DNA of 64,000 nucleotides from Micrococcus sp023147585 (GCF_044872765.1 NZ_CP085253.1:2542001-2606000); one strand, 5' to 3'; positions 34,810-43,864 are shown, counted from the stretch's first letter. A program made the numbers and translations. Notes: a model not told the origin generated them from the sequence alone.

Positions 34810-35897
34810 TGTACCCGGTCATGAGGTTGGTGGCACCCGGTTCATGGGCGGGTGTCCTCCGAGCGCGGCGTGACCCCGCTCAGTGTTGTAGTACTCCAAC
34901 CACGGGGCAAGCGCGTCCTGTCGGTGAGCACTGGAGGTGAACACCTGCCGGTAGGCCCACTCGATCGCCAGCGTCCGGTTGAACCGCTCGACCTTGCCGT
35001 TCTGCCACGGGCAGTGCGGGCGGATGAACTTCTGCCTGGCCCCGAGCCCGGCCACCGCGGCCCGGAACGCTGCACTATGGCGATACGCGAACGCGTTGTC
35101 CGTGATGACACGCTCGATCCTCGTGATCCCCCGAGAGGCGAAGTACGCCGCGGCCCGCTGCAGGAATCCCGCGCACGTCTGCCCGGTCTCGTCGGCCAGG
35201 ACCTCGGCGTAGGCCAGGCGGGAATGGTCATCGACCATCGCGTGCACGTAGTCGTATCCGATCTTGGGGCGCCGGCCTTTCTCAGCCTCGGTCGCCGCGC
35301 GTCCTCGTGCTCTCCAGCCCCCGCCCTCGGGGATCTTGCCCAGCTTCTTCACGTCCACGTGGACCAGTTCCCCGGGCCGGTCTCGTTCGTACCGGCGCGT
35401 GGTCGTCTTCGAAGAACGGATCACCTCCCCGGTGATCGGGTCGCATGCGGCCAGGCGGGGCACGTGATGACGACGCAGGATCCTGCCGATCGTGCGTGCT
35501 GGAACCCCGGTGAGCGGGGCAAGACGGTCCTGCCCGTACCGGTGCTCGGCGCGAGCGGCGAGCACCGCCTGCTCCGTGGCTGCAGAAGATCTCGTGGGGC
35601 TGGTGTGGGGGCGGGAGGAACGCGTGGCCAGGCCTGCATCGCCCTCGCACGCGTACCGGTCGATCCAGGTCTTCACGCATTTTCGTGAGACCCCCATCGC
35701 GGCGGCGATGTGGGCTTGAGCCCATCCGGCTTGGTGGCGTTGGACGATGAGTCGACGACCGTGAACGGTCAGGCGGGCGCTACCGTGGGACATGAGAACC
35801 TCTGGGTTTGTGATGTGGGCCTTAGACAAGCCACATCCCACCCGGAGGTTCTCCTTTGTTCAAGCTCCCTCGTGCCACCAACGTCCTGACCGGGTAC
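34810..35897. mobile_element. IS481-family insertion sequence, 1088 bp
   Basis: Ends TGTACCCGGTCA...TGACCGGGTACA form imperfect inverted repeats of about 27 bp (left 34810-34836, right 35871-35897). Both ends are flanked by CCTAGG (34804-34809 and 35898-35903), which fits the NCTAGN 6-bp target duplication known for IS481. A single transposase fills the element. It sits in the left arm of the integrative element and appears intact, hence recent. Confidence 0.9.
34819..35793 (-). CDS. IS481-family transposase
   Basis: A 324-residue transposase with an N-terminal HTH (HQAGWAQAHIAAAMGVSRKCVKTWIDRY) and an rve/DDE catalytic domain: first Asp in LVHVDVKKLGKIP, second in VITDNAFAYR, Glu in NGKVERFNRTLAIEW. 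The family's arginine-rich RYERDRPGELVHVD entry into the core is present. ATG 35793 (MSHGSARLTVHGR) has AGAGG upstream and gives the normal IS481 transposase length; the longer frame begins in the terminal repeat. No frameshift is present. Confidence 0.93.
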   Translation of the reverse strand: MSHGSARLTVHGRRLIVQRHQAGWAQAHIAAAMGVSRKCVKTWIDRYACEGDAGLATRSSRPHTSPTRSSAATEQAVLAARAEHRYGQDRLAPLTGVPARTIGRILRRHHVPRLAACDPITGEVIRSSKTTTRRYERDRPGELVHVDVKKLGKIPEGGGWRARGRAATEAEKGRRPKIGYDYVHAMVDDHSRLAYAEVLADETGQTCAGFLQRAAAYFASRGITRIERVITDNAFAYRHSAAFRAAVAGLGARQKFIRPHCPWQNGKVERFNRTLAIEWAYRQVFTSSAHRQDALAPWLEYYNTERGHAALGGHPPMNRVPPTS

Positions 35898-36060
35898 ACC
35901 TAGGGCTCGTCAGGCTCTCCCGTGGGCGCGGACCGGCCTCGGCGACAGTGTGGTGCCCTGTCGTGCGATGTCCGTCCCCTGTGCGATGCTGACGGGCAAG
36001 TGGGTCGTGTGCAGTGATATTCGGCTCTGCATACCAGACTTAGCAACAAAGGAGCGCACC

Positions 36061-37230
36061 ATGAGAAACGTGAGCCTGGCGGCAGCCAAAAAGGCAAAGC
36101 AGGACGAGTTTTATACCCAGTGGGCGGACATTGAGCGGGAGATGAACGCCTATCTGGAGTATGACCCGGATGTCTTCCGGGACAAGACAATCCTGCTCCC
36201 GTGCGACGACCCTGAGTGGAGCAATTTCTCCAAGTTCTTCGCGCTTCACTACATGGACTACGGCATCAAAAAGCTCATCTCCACGAGCTACGCGCCGAAC
36301 AGTAACGCGGATGGTGTGTTCTACAAGCCCACTCTCTTCGATGACCCTCAGTTCGATGAGGACAAAGACTCGGTCCGGGGAAAAATCTTCGTATTGGAGC
36401 GCGAGGATACGAACGGCGATGGGCGGGTAGATATTGACGATCTCAAATGGTCTTACCTTGAGGGCGACGGCGATTTCCGTAGCGAGGAGGTGACTGCCCT
36501 TAGGGACGAGGCGGACATGGTCATCACGAATCCGCCGTTCTCCCTTTTCCGATCTTTCATTCAGTGGCTGGATGAGGGTGACGTGAAGTTCTCGGTCATC
36601 GGCAATGTAAATGCAATCACCTACCCGCAGGTCTTCGAACTCATCCAGCACAACCGCCTCTGGAAGGGTGCAACCGCGAATAACACCGACATGGTGTTCC
36701 GGGTTCCTACTGGATTCGATGTTCGCGAGTCTGACCGGGAGAAGGCGGAGCGGCTCGGGTATCCCTCGGACGAGGAGAACACCTTCACGCGTCTCGGAAA
36801 CTCTTGCTGGTTCTCCAACATTGACCACGGGCGACGCCATGAGCCAATGCAGCTGTTGTCCATGGAGGACAACCTTGCGTTCAATAAGAGGATTGCCAGC
36901 GTCGGTTATCCGTCCTATGACAATTTTGACGCCATCGAGGTCGCCTCGACCAGTGGCATCCCTAGCGACTTTGAGGGAGTCATGGGCGTTCCCATTACTT
37001 TCCTCGATAGGTTCAATCCCGAGCAGTTCGAGATCGTTGGCATGAGTCGATTCACCAAGACCACGGGCATGTCTAAGAAGTTCGTGGATGACTACTACGC
37101 GTCGGGTCAGACCGGTCAGATCCATGAGGGACACCCTGACGTTGGCTATTACGACAGAGATGGGAAGCCAGTGGTTCCCTATCGCCGCATTTTCATCCGC
37201 CACCGTAACCCCGAATCGAAGGAGGTATGA
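36061..37230 (+). CDS. EcoRI-family N6-adenine DNA methyltransferase
   Basis: A 389-residue methylase of the EcoRI_methylase type. Family hallmarks are NVSLAAAKKAKQDEFYTQW near the start, ILLPCDDPEWSNFSKFF near residue 42 and the catalytic NPPF motif in DMVITNPPFSLFRSFI near residue 155. ATG 36061 has AAAGGAG 7 nt upstream; the longer frame is not needed. It overlaps the DUF262-HNH gene, so both are made together. EcoRI methylase marks the second A of GAATTC; the specificity of this homologue is unknown. Lower GC and different codon use mark it as acquired DNA. Confidence 0.9.
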   Translation: MRNVSLAAAKKAKQDEFYTQWADIEREMNAYLEYDPDVFRDKTILLPCDDPEWSNFSKFFALHYMDYGIKKLISTSYAPNSNADGVFYKPTLFDDPQFDEDKDSVRGKIFVLEREDTNGDGRVDIDDLKWSYLEGDGDFRSEEVTALRDEADMVITNPPFSLFRSFIQWLDEGDVKFSVIGNVNAITYPQVFELIQHNRLWKGATANNTDMVFRVPTGFDVRESDREKAERLGYPSDEENTFTRLGNSCWFSNIDHGRRHEPMQLLSMEDNLAFNKRIASVGYPSYDNFDAIEVASTSGIPSDFEGVMGVPITFLDRFNPEQFEIVGMSRFTKTTGMSKKFVDDYYASGQTGQIHEGHPDVGYYDRDGKPVVPYRRIFIRHRNPESKEV

Positions 37231-37232
37231 CG

Positions 37233-38411
37233 ATGAAGACCGAACTGAAGCGTTACACTGTCCGCGAGGTTACAGAGGGCTTCCTCTACAGCGAGCTGGA
37301 GGCCAAGGGCCTCTATGGTCTCAAAGGCGACCTTGTGGTCCAGCCTGAGTATCAGCGCAACTACATCTATGGCGACGGCAAGAAAGATGTAGCGGTGATT
37401 GAGTCGGTGCTGAAGGGCTACCCGCTGGGGCTCATCTACTTCGTGGATACGGGCGACACCACCGGTCCCCGGCTGGAGGTGCTGGACGGTCAGCAGCGGA
37501 TCACCTCTCTGGGCCGTTTTGTGACCGGCAAGTTCGCAATCGTCTGGAACATGCGCGAGCAGACGTTCTCATCCCTGCCGAAGGAGCTACAGGAGACGAT
37601 TCTAGACGCGGAGCTTTTGGTCTATGAGTGCTCCGGCACTGAGGCTGAAATCAAGGAATGGTTCCAGACCATCAACATTTCCGGCGTGCCTCTGACTAAG
37701 CAGGAGCTGCGCAACGCGGTCTATTCCGGTCCGTTCGTGACGGCGGCTAAGGCTGAGTTCTCCAACTCGGCGAACGCCCTCCAGAACAAGTGGTCGGCCT
37801 ACGTCAAGGGTGAGCCGAAGCGCCAGGAGGTGCTTGAGGTTGCCTTGGATTGGGTGGCTTCGTCTAAGGGGCAGGACATTGACGGCTACATGGCTGCGCA
37901 CCGAACCGACACGGACATCGCCGAGCTGAAGACCTACTTCACCTCGGTCATCGACTGGGTCACTTCAGTCTTCACCCCTCCGGCAGACAAGACCATGCGC
38001 GGTCAGGAGTGGGGCGACCTCTACGAGGAGCACCACCACAAGCCCTACAACGCGGCCACCGTCTCCAAGCGGGTCACTGAGCTGCTCCATGACCCTGCGG
38101 TGGGCAACTCGCGCGGCATCTACGAGTTCATTCTGGGCGGGGAGGAAGACACCAAGCTGCTCAACGTGCGCCTCTTTGACGACAAGACGAAGCGAGCCGC
38201 CTACAAGCGGCAGACGGAGGAGGCGGAGCAAGAGGGGGTTTCCAACTGCCCGATGTGCGCCATCGGTCACGAGTCGAGGTCGGCGCGCATCTACAAGCTC
38301 TCGGAAATGGAGGCGGACCATGTCTCGGCATGGTCAGAGGGTGGCTCCAGCGAGCTCGCTAACTGCCAGATGCTCTGCAAGCCGCACAACGCGGCTAAGG
38401 GCAACCGCTGA
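37233..38411 (+). CDS. DUF262 (ParB/Srx-fold) and HNH nuclease protein
   Basis: A 392-residue protein in which an N-terminal DUF262 domain (YQRNYIYGDGKKDVAVIESVLKGYPLG and the hallmark LEVLDGQQRITSLG near residue 85) is followed by a C-terminal HNH nuclease with CPMC zinc cysteines and MEADHVSAWSEGGSSELANCQMLC near residues 350-380. DUF262 is the nucleotide-hydrolysing part of GmrS/SspE/BrxU-type restriction proteins. ATG 37233 has AAGGAGGT 6 nt upstream; an ATG at 37227 overlaps the methylase stop. Coupling to an EcoRI-type methylase suggests restriction that is blocked, or triggered, by methylation state. Confidence 0.86.
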   Translation: MKTELKRYTVREVTEGFLYSELEAKGLYGLKGDLVVQPEYQRNYIYGDGKKDVAVIESVLKGYPLGLIYFVDTGDTTGPRLEVLDGQQRITSLGRFVTGKFAIVWNMREQTFSSLPKELQETILDAELLVYECSGTEAEIKEWFQTINISGVPLTKQELRNAVYSGPFVTAAKAEFSNSANALQNKWSAYVKGEPKRQEVLEVALDWVASSKGQDIDGYMAAHRTDTDIAELKTYFTSVIDWVTSVFTPPADKTMRGQEWGDLYEEHHHKPYNAATVSKRVTELLHDPAVGNSRGIYEFILGGEEDTKLLNVRLFDDKTKRAAYKRQTEEAEQEGVSNCPMCAIGHESRSARIYKLSEMEADHVSAWSEGGSSELANCQMLCKPHNAAKGNR

Positions 38412-38424
38412 CCTGACGGCGCGC

Positions 38425-38462
38425 AGAAGCCCCGCCACTTATTACTAGGTGGCGGGGCTTCT
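38425..38462. terminator. Bidirectional terminator
   Basis: Perfect 14-bp stem AGAAGCCCCGCCAC / GTGGCGGGGCTTCT with a 10-nt AT-rich loop, between the converging nuclease gene and the small minus-strand gene. Confidence 0.85.
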
Positions 38463-38466
38463 CGCG

Positions 38467-38736
38467 TCACTTGGAAAGGTTTTCCAGCAGCTTAGTGTGG
38501 GCGTCCAGCAACTTCTCCCGCAGGGATTCGTCAGGCTCGAACTGAGCTGCGCGCTGGACGGCCATGAGCGGGTAGCCCACCTTATCCATGTCGCCAAGCT
38601 CGCGGGCATTCAAACTTTGGGCGGCGAGGCCGCGAAGCTGCTCTCGCACCTCCGGCTCGATGTCCTCGCTGGCGACCATAGCGGGACCCATGGCAATCAG
38701 GAGGGCGCGGTCGGCTTCGAACTTGGTATCAGTCAT
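38467..38736 (-). CDS. Hypothetical 89-residue acidic helical protein
   Basis: The ATG at 38736 follows AAGGAGA at 8 nt, which favours it over a longer frame. The protein (MTDTKFEADRALLIAMGPAMV...) is acidic, predicted almost wholly helical, and ends LLDAHTKLLENLSK. I recognise no family. It lies between the methylase/nuclease pair and a decayed recombinase, so it may be accessory cargo. Confidence 0.6.
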   Translation of the reverse strand: MTDTKFEADRALLIAMGPAMVASEDIEPEVREQLRGLAAQSLNARELGDMDKVGYPLMAVQRAAQFEPDESLREKLLDAHTKLLENLSK

Positions 38737-38849
38737 GACATGTCTCCTTGGTCCGGGCGCACCGTGCGCTCGAAGGTGAGCGTAGCCGGTGGCTACATGA
38801 CGGTGCGGCATCCTTCGCCCCTCTCAGCGCGCCTACCTCCCGTAGGTGC

Positions 38850-39075
38850 TCCGTCGCCCCCTGATGGCTCCCTGGCCTCTTTGTGTGCGCCATGGATCGT
38901 GTTGCGGCTCAACCCTGCCTCACGCGCTATGCGTGGCATAGGGAGGCTCTGGGGGCGTCTGGCGACCAAGGCGTCGGCTCGCTCGGGCTTGAGGGCTGGC
39001 AGGCGGCGGGTGAGCTAACCCACCGCCTTGCGGTTACGAGCCCATCGAGGCGGCGTTCATTGGTGAGGGCTGCCC
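38850..39075 (-). pseudogene. Decayed serine recombinase, C-terminal fragment
   Basis: Read on the minus strand in two frames, this stretch gives ALTNERRLDGLVTARR and then, after a frameshift and stop, LPALKPERADALVARR...PMPRIAREAGLSRNTIHGAHKEAREP. These align with the end of the intact recombinase at 40.2 kb (SLIDERRREGIAAAKAAG; ALTPQQAEDACLRHA; VARIAREAGVSRNTIYKALREAP). The catalytic part is gone. It explains most of the otherwise gene-free 38737-39171 interval. Confidence 0.72.
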
Positions 39076-39171
39076 TACTGTTGCGTCCCCTGAGACCGGG
39101 CGGATCTGTCGGGGTGATGCCGCGCGCGGGGAAAATGAGACAGAAGGCCGTAGTTGAGGGATACTGGAGGC

Positions 39172-40155
39172 ATGGGCGAACAAAAAAAGGTAACACATCG
39201 TAATCATTTCGTGGCGCAGGGGTATTTGAAGAATTTTGCCACGGACGACAAGCGGATATACGAGATCCCATTTGACAAGACCAAACGCGCGGGCATCAAG
39301 CACATTCGAAATACCGCCAAAGAAACTGACTTATACACGCTTGAAAACACCGCCATTTTCGACCGGATTGACATCGCCGAGGAGATGCTCAATGTGGTGG
39401 AGCAAGCCGCCCACCCCCTACTCCGAAGACTCTGTGAGGGGAAGTGCCGCCTGAACCCGCAGGAGCGCGGAACCTTGTCCCACTACTTTGCGCTCCAGCT
39501 CACGCGCGGGCCAGAGGTTCAGGCCAGATATAAGCATTTCCTTGCTTTTCTGGACGACCAAAAGACAACCGTGTCCAGCTTGGACGATGTCAATAGAATT
39601 GCCAAGCACTACCGAGAGGGGCGGTTTCCTTATTTCGACGCTGCAACTGTATGGAAGAACATGAATGACGAGAACTACACCTTCAGTGAAGTCATCATGT
39701 TGGACCATTTGCGAAACATATTTATTAGCGCCGAAGACATCTATCCATACCTCCTTGGGCGTCCTTGGGAGTTTATTTACTTTAGGGACTACTCCCTTTT
39801 TACGTCTGATTCTCCAGTCTCGCCCTTTGCTGTTAGTCGCGAAAAAGCCGCGCAGCGGTTTGTCGTAGAGGACGCGGACGGCGTGATTGTGCCTATTGGC
39901 CGAAAGCTCGCAATCAGGATGGGAAGGTCTCCCAAGACTCCGCAGGGTCTGTCTCCGCTGGCTGCGGCTATGCACAAAATGTTTGTCGAACGTGCCATAA
40001 GTGGCGAATTAGATTCACGCTCTCTGGGGACCCCGGAGGATGCAGATGTTTTCAACAAAATGACGCTGGATACGGCATTTAGGTATATCTATCGCCATCC
40101 AGACGATGCGCATTTGAACCCAGAGAAACTGCCCAACCAAAGTCTCCTAAAGTAA
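39172..40155 (+). CDS. DUF4238 domain protein
   Basis: A 327-residue protein starting MGEQKKVTHRNHFVAQGYLKNFA, the defining N-terminus of DUF4238 (H-x-H/N-F-V-x-x-x-Y-L-x-x-F), followed by the usual YFALQLTRGPEVQ and FTSDSPVSPF blocks. CTGGAGG lies just before ATG 39172. The molecular activity of the family is unknown; members often sit in mobile and defence-rich regions (family knowledge, not tested here). GC content is clearly lower than in neighbours, suggesting recent acquisition. It lies between two related recombinase sequences. Confidence 0.8.
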   Translation: MGEQKKVTHRNHFVAQGYLKNFATDDKRIYEIPFDKTKRAGIKHIRNTAKETDLYTLENTAIFDRIDIAEEMLNVVEQAAHPLLRRLCEGKCRLNPQERGTLSHYFALQLTRGPEVQARYKHFLAFLDDQKTTVSSLDDVNRIAKHYREGRFPYFDAATVWKNMNDENYTFSEVIMLDHLRNIFISAEDIYPYLLGRPWEFIYFRDYSLFTSDSPVSPFAVSREKAAQRFVVEDADGVIVPIGRKLAIRMGRSPKTPQGLSPLAAAMHKMFVERAISGELDSRSLGTPEDADVFNKMTLDTAFRYIYRHPDDAHLNPEKLPNQSLLK

Positions 40156-40803
40156 AGAATTCCGAGGTGCGGGTCCGTCAAAGCCCGTCTCGCCCTCGGT
40201 TGCTACAGCCGTGGCACCCAGTCTGACCGCTCCCGGAGCCTCTCTGAGCGCTTTGTAAATTGTGTTGCGGCTGACGCCTGCCTCGCGCGCTATACGGGCC
40301 ACAGGGACGCCTTGAGCGTGTCTGAGACATGCGTCCTCGGCTTGCTGGGGTGTGAGTGCTGGAGCACGGTGCCCACGCTTGCCTGCGGCCTTGGCTGCGG
40401 CGATGCCTTCGCGGCGTCTCTCGTCAATCAGTGAGCGCTCGAACTCCGCGAAGATACTGAGCATGTGGAACATGAGACGGTCCATAGGACGGGTGTCCGA
40501 GTCGGGGGAGTAGGTCAGGTTGTCTTTCTCGAACTGGACGGTGACACCCTTGGCGGTCAGCTCCTCCACGATGGCGAGCAGATCGCGCAAGTTGCGCCCG
40601 AGCCGGTCGATGCTCCAGACGCGCACAGTGTCGCCCTCGCGCGCGTAGCCCAGCAGCTCGGCCAGCACGGGGCGGTCGCGGGTCTTGGCTGATGCCTTCT
40701 CCCGGAACACTCGGTCAGCTCCCTCGGTGATGGTCTCCTGCCTGTCGAGGTTCTGTCCGGTGCTGGATACGCGCAAATAGGCGAGAACTTGTCCGTTACT
40801 CAT
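40147..40803 (-). CDS. Serine recombinase (resolvase/invertase family)
   Basis: A 218-residue small serine recombinase. The N-terminal catalytic domain has the nucleophile serine in AYLRVSSTGQNLDRQ and the active-site arginines in VWSIDRLGRNLRDLL; the E-helix FAEFERSLIDERRREGI and a C-terminal HTH (VPVARIAREAGVSRNTIYKAL) are complete. AGGAGG lies 4 nt before ATG 40803. Its stop overlaps the end of the DUF4238 gene by 9 bp. Large serine-integrase domains are absent, so it is a resolvase or invertase rather than the integrase of the element. Confidence 0.9.
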   Translation of the reverse strand: MSNGQVLAYLRVSSTGQNLDRQETITEGADRVFREKASAKTRDRPVLAELLGYAREGDTVRVWSIDRLGRNLRDLLAIVEELTAKGVTVQFEKDNLTYSPDSDTRPMDRLMFHMLSIFAEFERSLIDERRREGIAAAKAAGKRGHRAPALTPQQAEDACLRHAQGVPVARIAREAGVSRNTIYKALREAPGAVRLGATAVATEGETGFDGPAPRNSLL

Positions 40804-40981
40804 TTTTCCTCCTGTTGATAACACTCTTAGAGGAAATATCAGAACTGTTCAGCTTGCGCCCTGGGGGGCTTGATGAACATGCAATGCCTTGAGTGATGGG
40901 GCCGTTCATCTTGTAGGCATTCTGAACACCAAAGGACCCCTCCGGCGTGGAGTCAGAGGGGCCCTGTGGGTGCTGTGGCGG

Positions 40982-42469
40982 CTAGTCGAGGTCGGGCAGT
41001 GCGTCGAGGTCGTCCAGGTCGCGGTAGGTGAGGTCTTCCAGGTCTGCGAGCACGTCGTGCTCCTCGTGGGTGTGCGCGGCGATGAACTCATGCAGGTCGC
41101 TCTTGGACAAGTAAGCGAACTTCACTTTCATCGGTGCTCCGGCCTCTCCTTTGACAAAGCCGATTCCGGCTGTGGCGTAACCGTTGTCAGCGGTGGCCGG
41201 TCGGAGGGCGGTGGAGTCATAGCCGTTTTCCGCCGCTCCGTCTCCCAAGATAAAATCGTTCAGGTATGCGCTCTCTTGCCTGAGCACGATTTTATTAACG
41301 AGGTTCGCTCGGAGGCCTTTGAGATTTTCCTGCTCGGCAAACTGGGTGGCCATGATGACAAAAAAACCGCATCCGCGCCCCATCGCAAGAACGTTCTGAA
41401 GATTAGTCCATGCCGACATTCCGGGTTTTCCTCTAAGTTTCAGGGCGTTATAGAGGGCGAAGACCTCATCGACTATTAGTATGTGCCACGGCGTTGAGGG
41501 GGATGGTTCTACACTGGTCAGCCCTCGCTTAATATTTTTCTCCATGCGCTCATGGAACTCGTTGATGAGGTCAATGGAATCCTCGGTCGATGTCACAACG
41601 CGCTCAAATAGATCCGTAGCTGAAAACTGGGCGACGTCTGCATGACGTGGGTCGATGCCGAAAATCTTGACTGACCCATCCGCGATGAACGGCGACAACT
41701 GGTAGATGGATGCCAATAGTGGTCCGGACTTGCCCGACCCGGTCACACCGAAAATTAGGGTGTGGTGCGTGGGCAGCGACCAGGTGACCCCGTCTGACGT
41801 AAATGCCATGGGCAGCCCCTTCGGAGACGTGGCGGGGTGCTCGGTGAAGAACTCCACTCCGGCGCTCATGGTCTCCAGGCTGTCGCGCAGGGGCTGTCTG
41901 GACGCGATGAGGGTCACGGCGCTGGGGTTGTCGTCGGGTGTGCGCTCCAGGACGCGGAGCCCGAGCTGGGACCGGATAGCCGGGAAGAGCCGCTCGATGT
42001 CGGCGGGGTTGTGCCCGTCGTAGAGGAGCTCGATGGCGTAGGTGTCGTTGGGGTCAGGTGTCCCGCCGATGGTCTTGGACTCCTCCTCGGTGAGGGGTCG
42101 GATGGTGACGCGGCGGGAGGCTTCGCGGATCTGGTGCCGGGCGTGGAATTGCTGCCCCTTGGGAACCTTGGGCTGTCGCTTGACGGATGCTCGCACGGCG
42201 CGGGCGTAGGGGCTGAGCCACGCTTTGTATGCGGGTCGGCGCTCACCCTCGTCTAGGTCGCTCATGTAGGCGCTGGCGGGCGCGTAGCGGTCGATGACGG
42301 CGCGGTTGCTGAGTAGCGCCACTAGCTCGTCATGGAGGTGTTTGGGAATGCGTCGGCGCGTGCGGTCGAACCATGCCACCAGGATGGGGGTGATGAACCG
42401 GACGGCGGCGGCGATGCCGATGAGCGCGATGCCGATGAGCGCCCAGAGTGGGGGAGGGGCGATGTTCAT
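40982..42469 (-). CDS. FtsK/TraB-like conjugal DNA translocase
   Basis: A 495-residue membrane ATPase. One or two hydrophobic helices span residues 6-34; the FtsK/SpoIIIE motor has Walker A LIFGVTGSGKSGPLLA near residue 240, FGIDPRHADVAQF, and Walker B WHILIVDEVFALYNAL near 350. The chromosomal FtsK gamma domain is missing. Actinomycete elements move double-stranded DNA between mycelial or clustered cells with one such TraB/TraSA-type protein. The start overlaps the preceding replication-relaxation gene by 4 nt. Transfer function is inferred from context. Confidence 0.85.
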   Translation of the reverse strand: MNIAPPPLWALIGIALIGIAAAVRFITPILVAWFDRTRRRIPKHLHDELVALLSNRAVIDRYAPASAYMSDLDEGERRPAYKAWLSPYARAVRASVKRQPKVPKGQQFHARHQIREASRRVTIRPLTEEESKTIGGTPDPNDTYAIELLYDGHNPADIERLFPAIRSQLGLRVLERTPDDNPSAVTLIASRQPLRDSLETMSAGVEFFTEHPATSPKGLPMAFTSDGVTWSLPTHHTLIFGVTGSGKSGPLLASIYQLSPFIADGSVKIFGIDPRHADVAQFSATDLFERVVTSTEDSIDLINEFHERMEKNIKRGLTSVEPSPSTPWHILIVDEVFALYNALKLRGKPGMSAWTNLQNVLAMGRGCGFFVIMATQFAEQENLKGLRANLVNKIVLRQESAYLNDFILGDGAAENGYDSTALRPATADNGYATAGIGFVKGEAGAPMKVKFAYLSKSDLHEFIAAHTHEEHDVLADLEDLTYRDLDDLDALPDLD

Positions 42470-43530
42470 CGTGTCTCCTCCTCGCTTGTTGGCACTGTCG
42501 CCGCCGGCTCCTGTGGAACCGTCACGCGCTCGGTCTGTCGGGCGGGGTGGGGTGTCCGCCCGGTGATGGGCAGCACTAGCAGCCGCTTCTTGTCGATGAG
42601 TCCGGTGCCAGCGTTGCGGTCGGCGTCTCGGACGCGCTTGGCGATGGCAGGCGTCCCGCAGAAATAGACGGCTCGCTGGTAGGCGATGCCTGCGGAGAAC
42701 TCGGCGCGCAGGGTGCGCATGATCTGCTCGTAGGCCTCGGGCTTCTTCATGGCAATTTCGACCTCCATCAGGATGTTGGTGGTCCGGGGCTGCTTGGCGC
42801 TGCGGGCCATGTCGTCCAGCCGGATGGCGAGGTCGTTCTGGTGGATGGGCTTGTGCGTGTCCAGGTTCTTGGTGGCCGGGGTGGCGATGGTGAGCAGCTC
42901 CGGGTGGCGGGCCACTATCTCGGCATGTTCAACGTCTCCAGCGTCGGCCTCGGCCAGCAGCTTCTCGGCGGTGCGGTAGCGGTAGGCGGCGTAGGTGGCC
43001 CCGGCCTTGCCTTCTTCGCGCAGTGAGGCGAGCTGTCGGGCGATGGAGTCGTAGGCGCTGCGCATCTCGTTCTCGCTGACCAGGAGCTCCAGGGGGAGCG
43101 CTCCGGGAAGACGTAGCTCGCTCGCCAGCGGGGCGGTGGGTGAGACAAGCTGCGCCGCTACAAGGGCGATGTTGCGGTAGTGCTCCAGACGGCTGATGCT
43201 CAAGCCCTTGATGCCTCGCCAGGTGGGGATGTCGTAGCCGTAGAACGTGACGGCCTCGTGTCCCAGTGGGGTGAGTCCGTAGTGGGAGACGCCGGACAGC
43301 GGGTTGCGGTATCGGCTGACCGCTCCGAGCTGGGTCAGCTTGGTCATCTTGCGGGTGATGCCGCTGGGGGTGGGGAGTTCATCTCCGCCCACCCATGGGT
43401 TGTCGCCTCGGTAGGCGAGGTAGGACAGGGCCTCGGCGTCGGCAGCCGGAAATTTCGCCAAGAACGCGAGATAAATCGCGTCTCGTTGGGTAATCCTGGC
43501 TCGGGTGTTCTTCGTGGGGTTCGTGCTCAT
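42466..43530 (-). CDS. Replication-relaxation family protein
   Basis: A 354-residue protein of the Replic_Relax type: an N-terminal winged helix (ITQRDAIYLAFLAKFPAADAEALSYL to GITRKMTKLTQLGAVSRYR, then GLTPLGHEAV) and a C-terminal region with the family's restricted nuclease-like motifs. AGGAGG precedes ATG 43530 and the downstream ATPase gene is coupled to it. Such proteins are found beside FtsK/TraB genes of actinobacterial plasmids and elements and are thought to act in replication or transfer initiation; the biochemical role is not settled. Confidence 0.75.
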   Translation of the reverse strand: MSTNPTKNTRARITQRDAIYLAFLAKFPAADAEALSYLAYRGDNPWVGGDELPTPSGITRKMTKLTQLGAVSRYRNPLSGVSHYGLTPLGHEAVTFYGYDIPTWRGIKGLSISRLEHYRNIALVAAQLVSPTAPLASELRLPGALPLELLVSENEMRSAYDSIARQLASLREEGKAGATYAAYRYRTAEKLLAEADAGDVEHAEIVARHPELLTIATPATKNLDTHKPIHQNDLAIRLDDMARSAKQPRTTNILMEVEIAMKKPEAYEQIMRTLRAEFSAGIAYQRAVYFCGTPAIAKRVRDADRNAGTGLIDKKRLLVLPITGRTPHPARQTERVTVPQEPAATVPTSEEETR

Positions 43531-43864
43531 GGTGTGCCTCCTGAGTGCGCGTCGATGTCATGTCCGGGAGTCCTCCCTGACGTGTTGAATATCGACACGG
43601 CAACAGCGGCGGCGTGTGCCCCTGTATCCCCTCCTAATGGCGCGTCCGTGCGTCCTGATGTTTGTGGTGCGTAACTGGTGCCCGAGGTGGGTGAGTGCCC
43701 TCGGTGTCGGTGAGGGGGTGCAGTGGGGCGGCTGGGCGGGGTTGTGGTGTCCTTGTAACCCGTTCAGCCACTCACCACATCTTTCTATCTAAGTCTTAGC
43801 GTGATTGAAAGATGTTCAATCCCTTAGTTGGTTTTCCGCTCCGTCGCCGCTGGGCACAGTGTCA
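43531..43864. other. Intergenic region with an AT-rich 9-bp inverted repeat
   Basis: No gene is seen. The perfect inverted repeat ACATCTTTC (43777-43785) / GAAAGATGT (43807-43815) lies directly after the stop of the minus-strand 143-residue gene. It may be its terminator or an operator for the replication operon whose first gene starts at 43530. Confidence 0.45.

Noticed and set aside
40982..42469. Second chromosomal FtsK or cell-division gene
   Set aside because: It lacks the gamma domain, is half as long, and sits in a replication/transfer operon of an integrative element.
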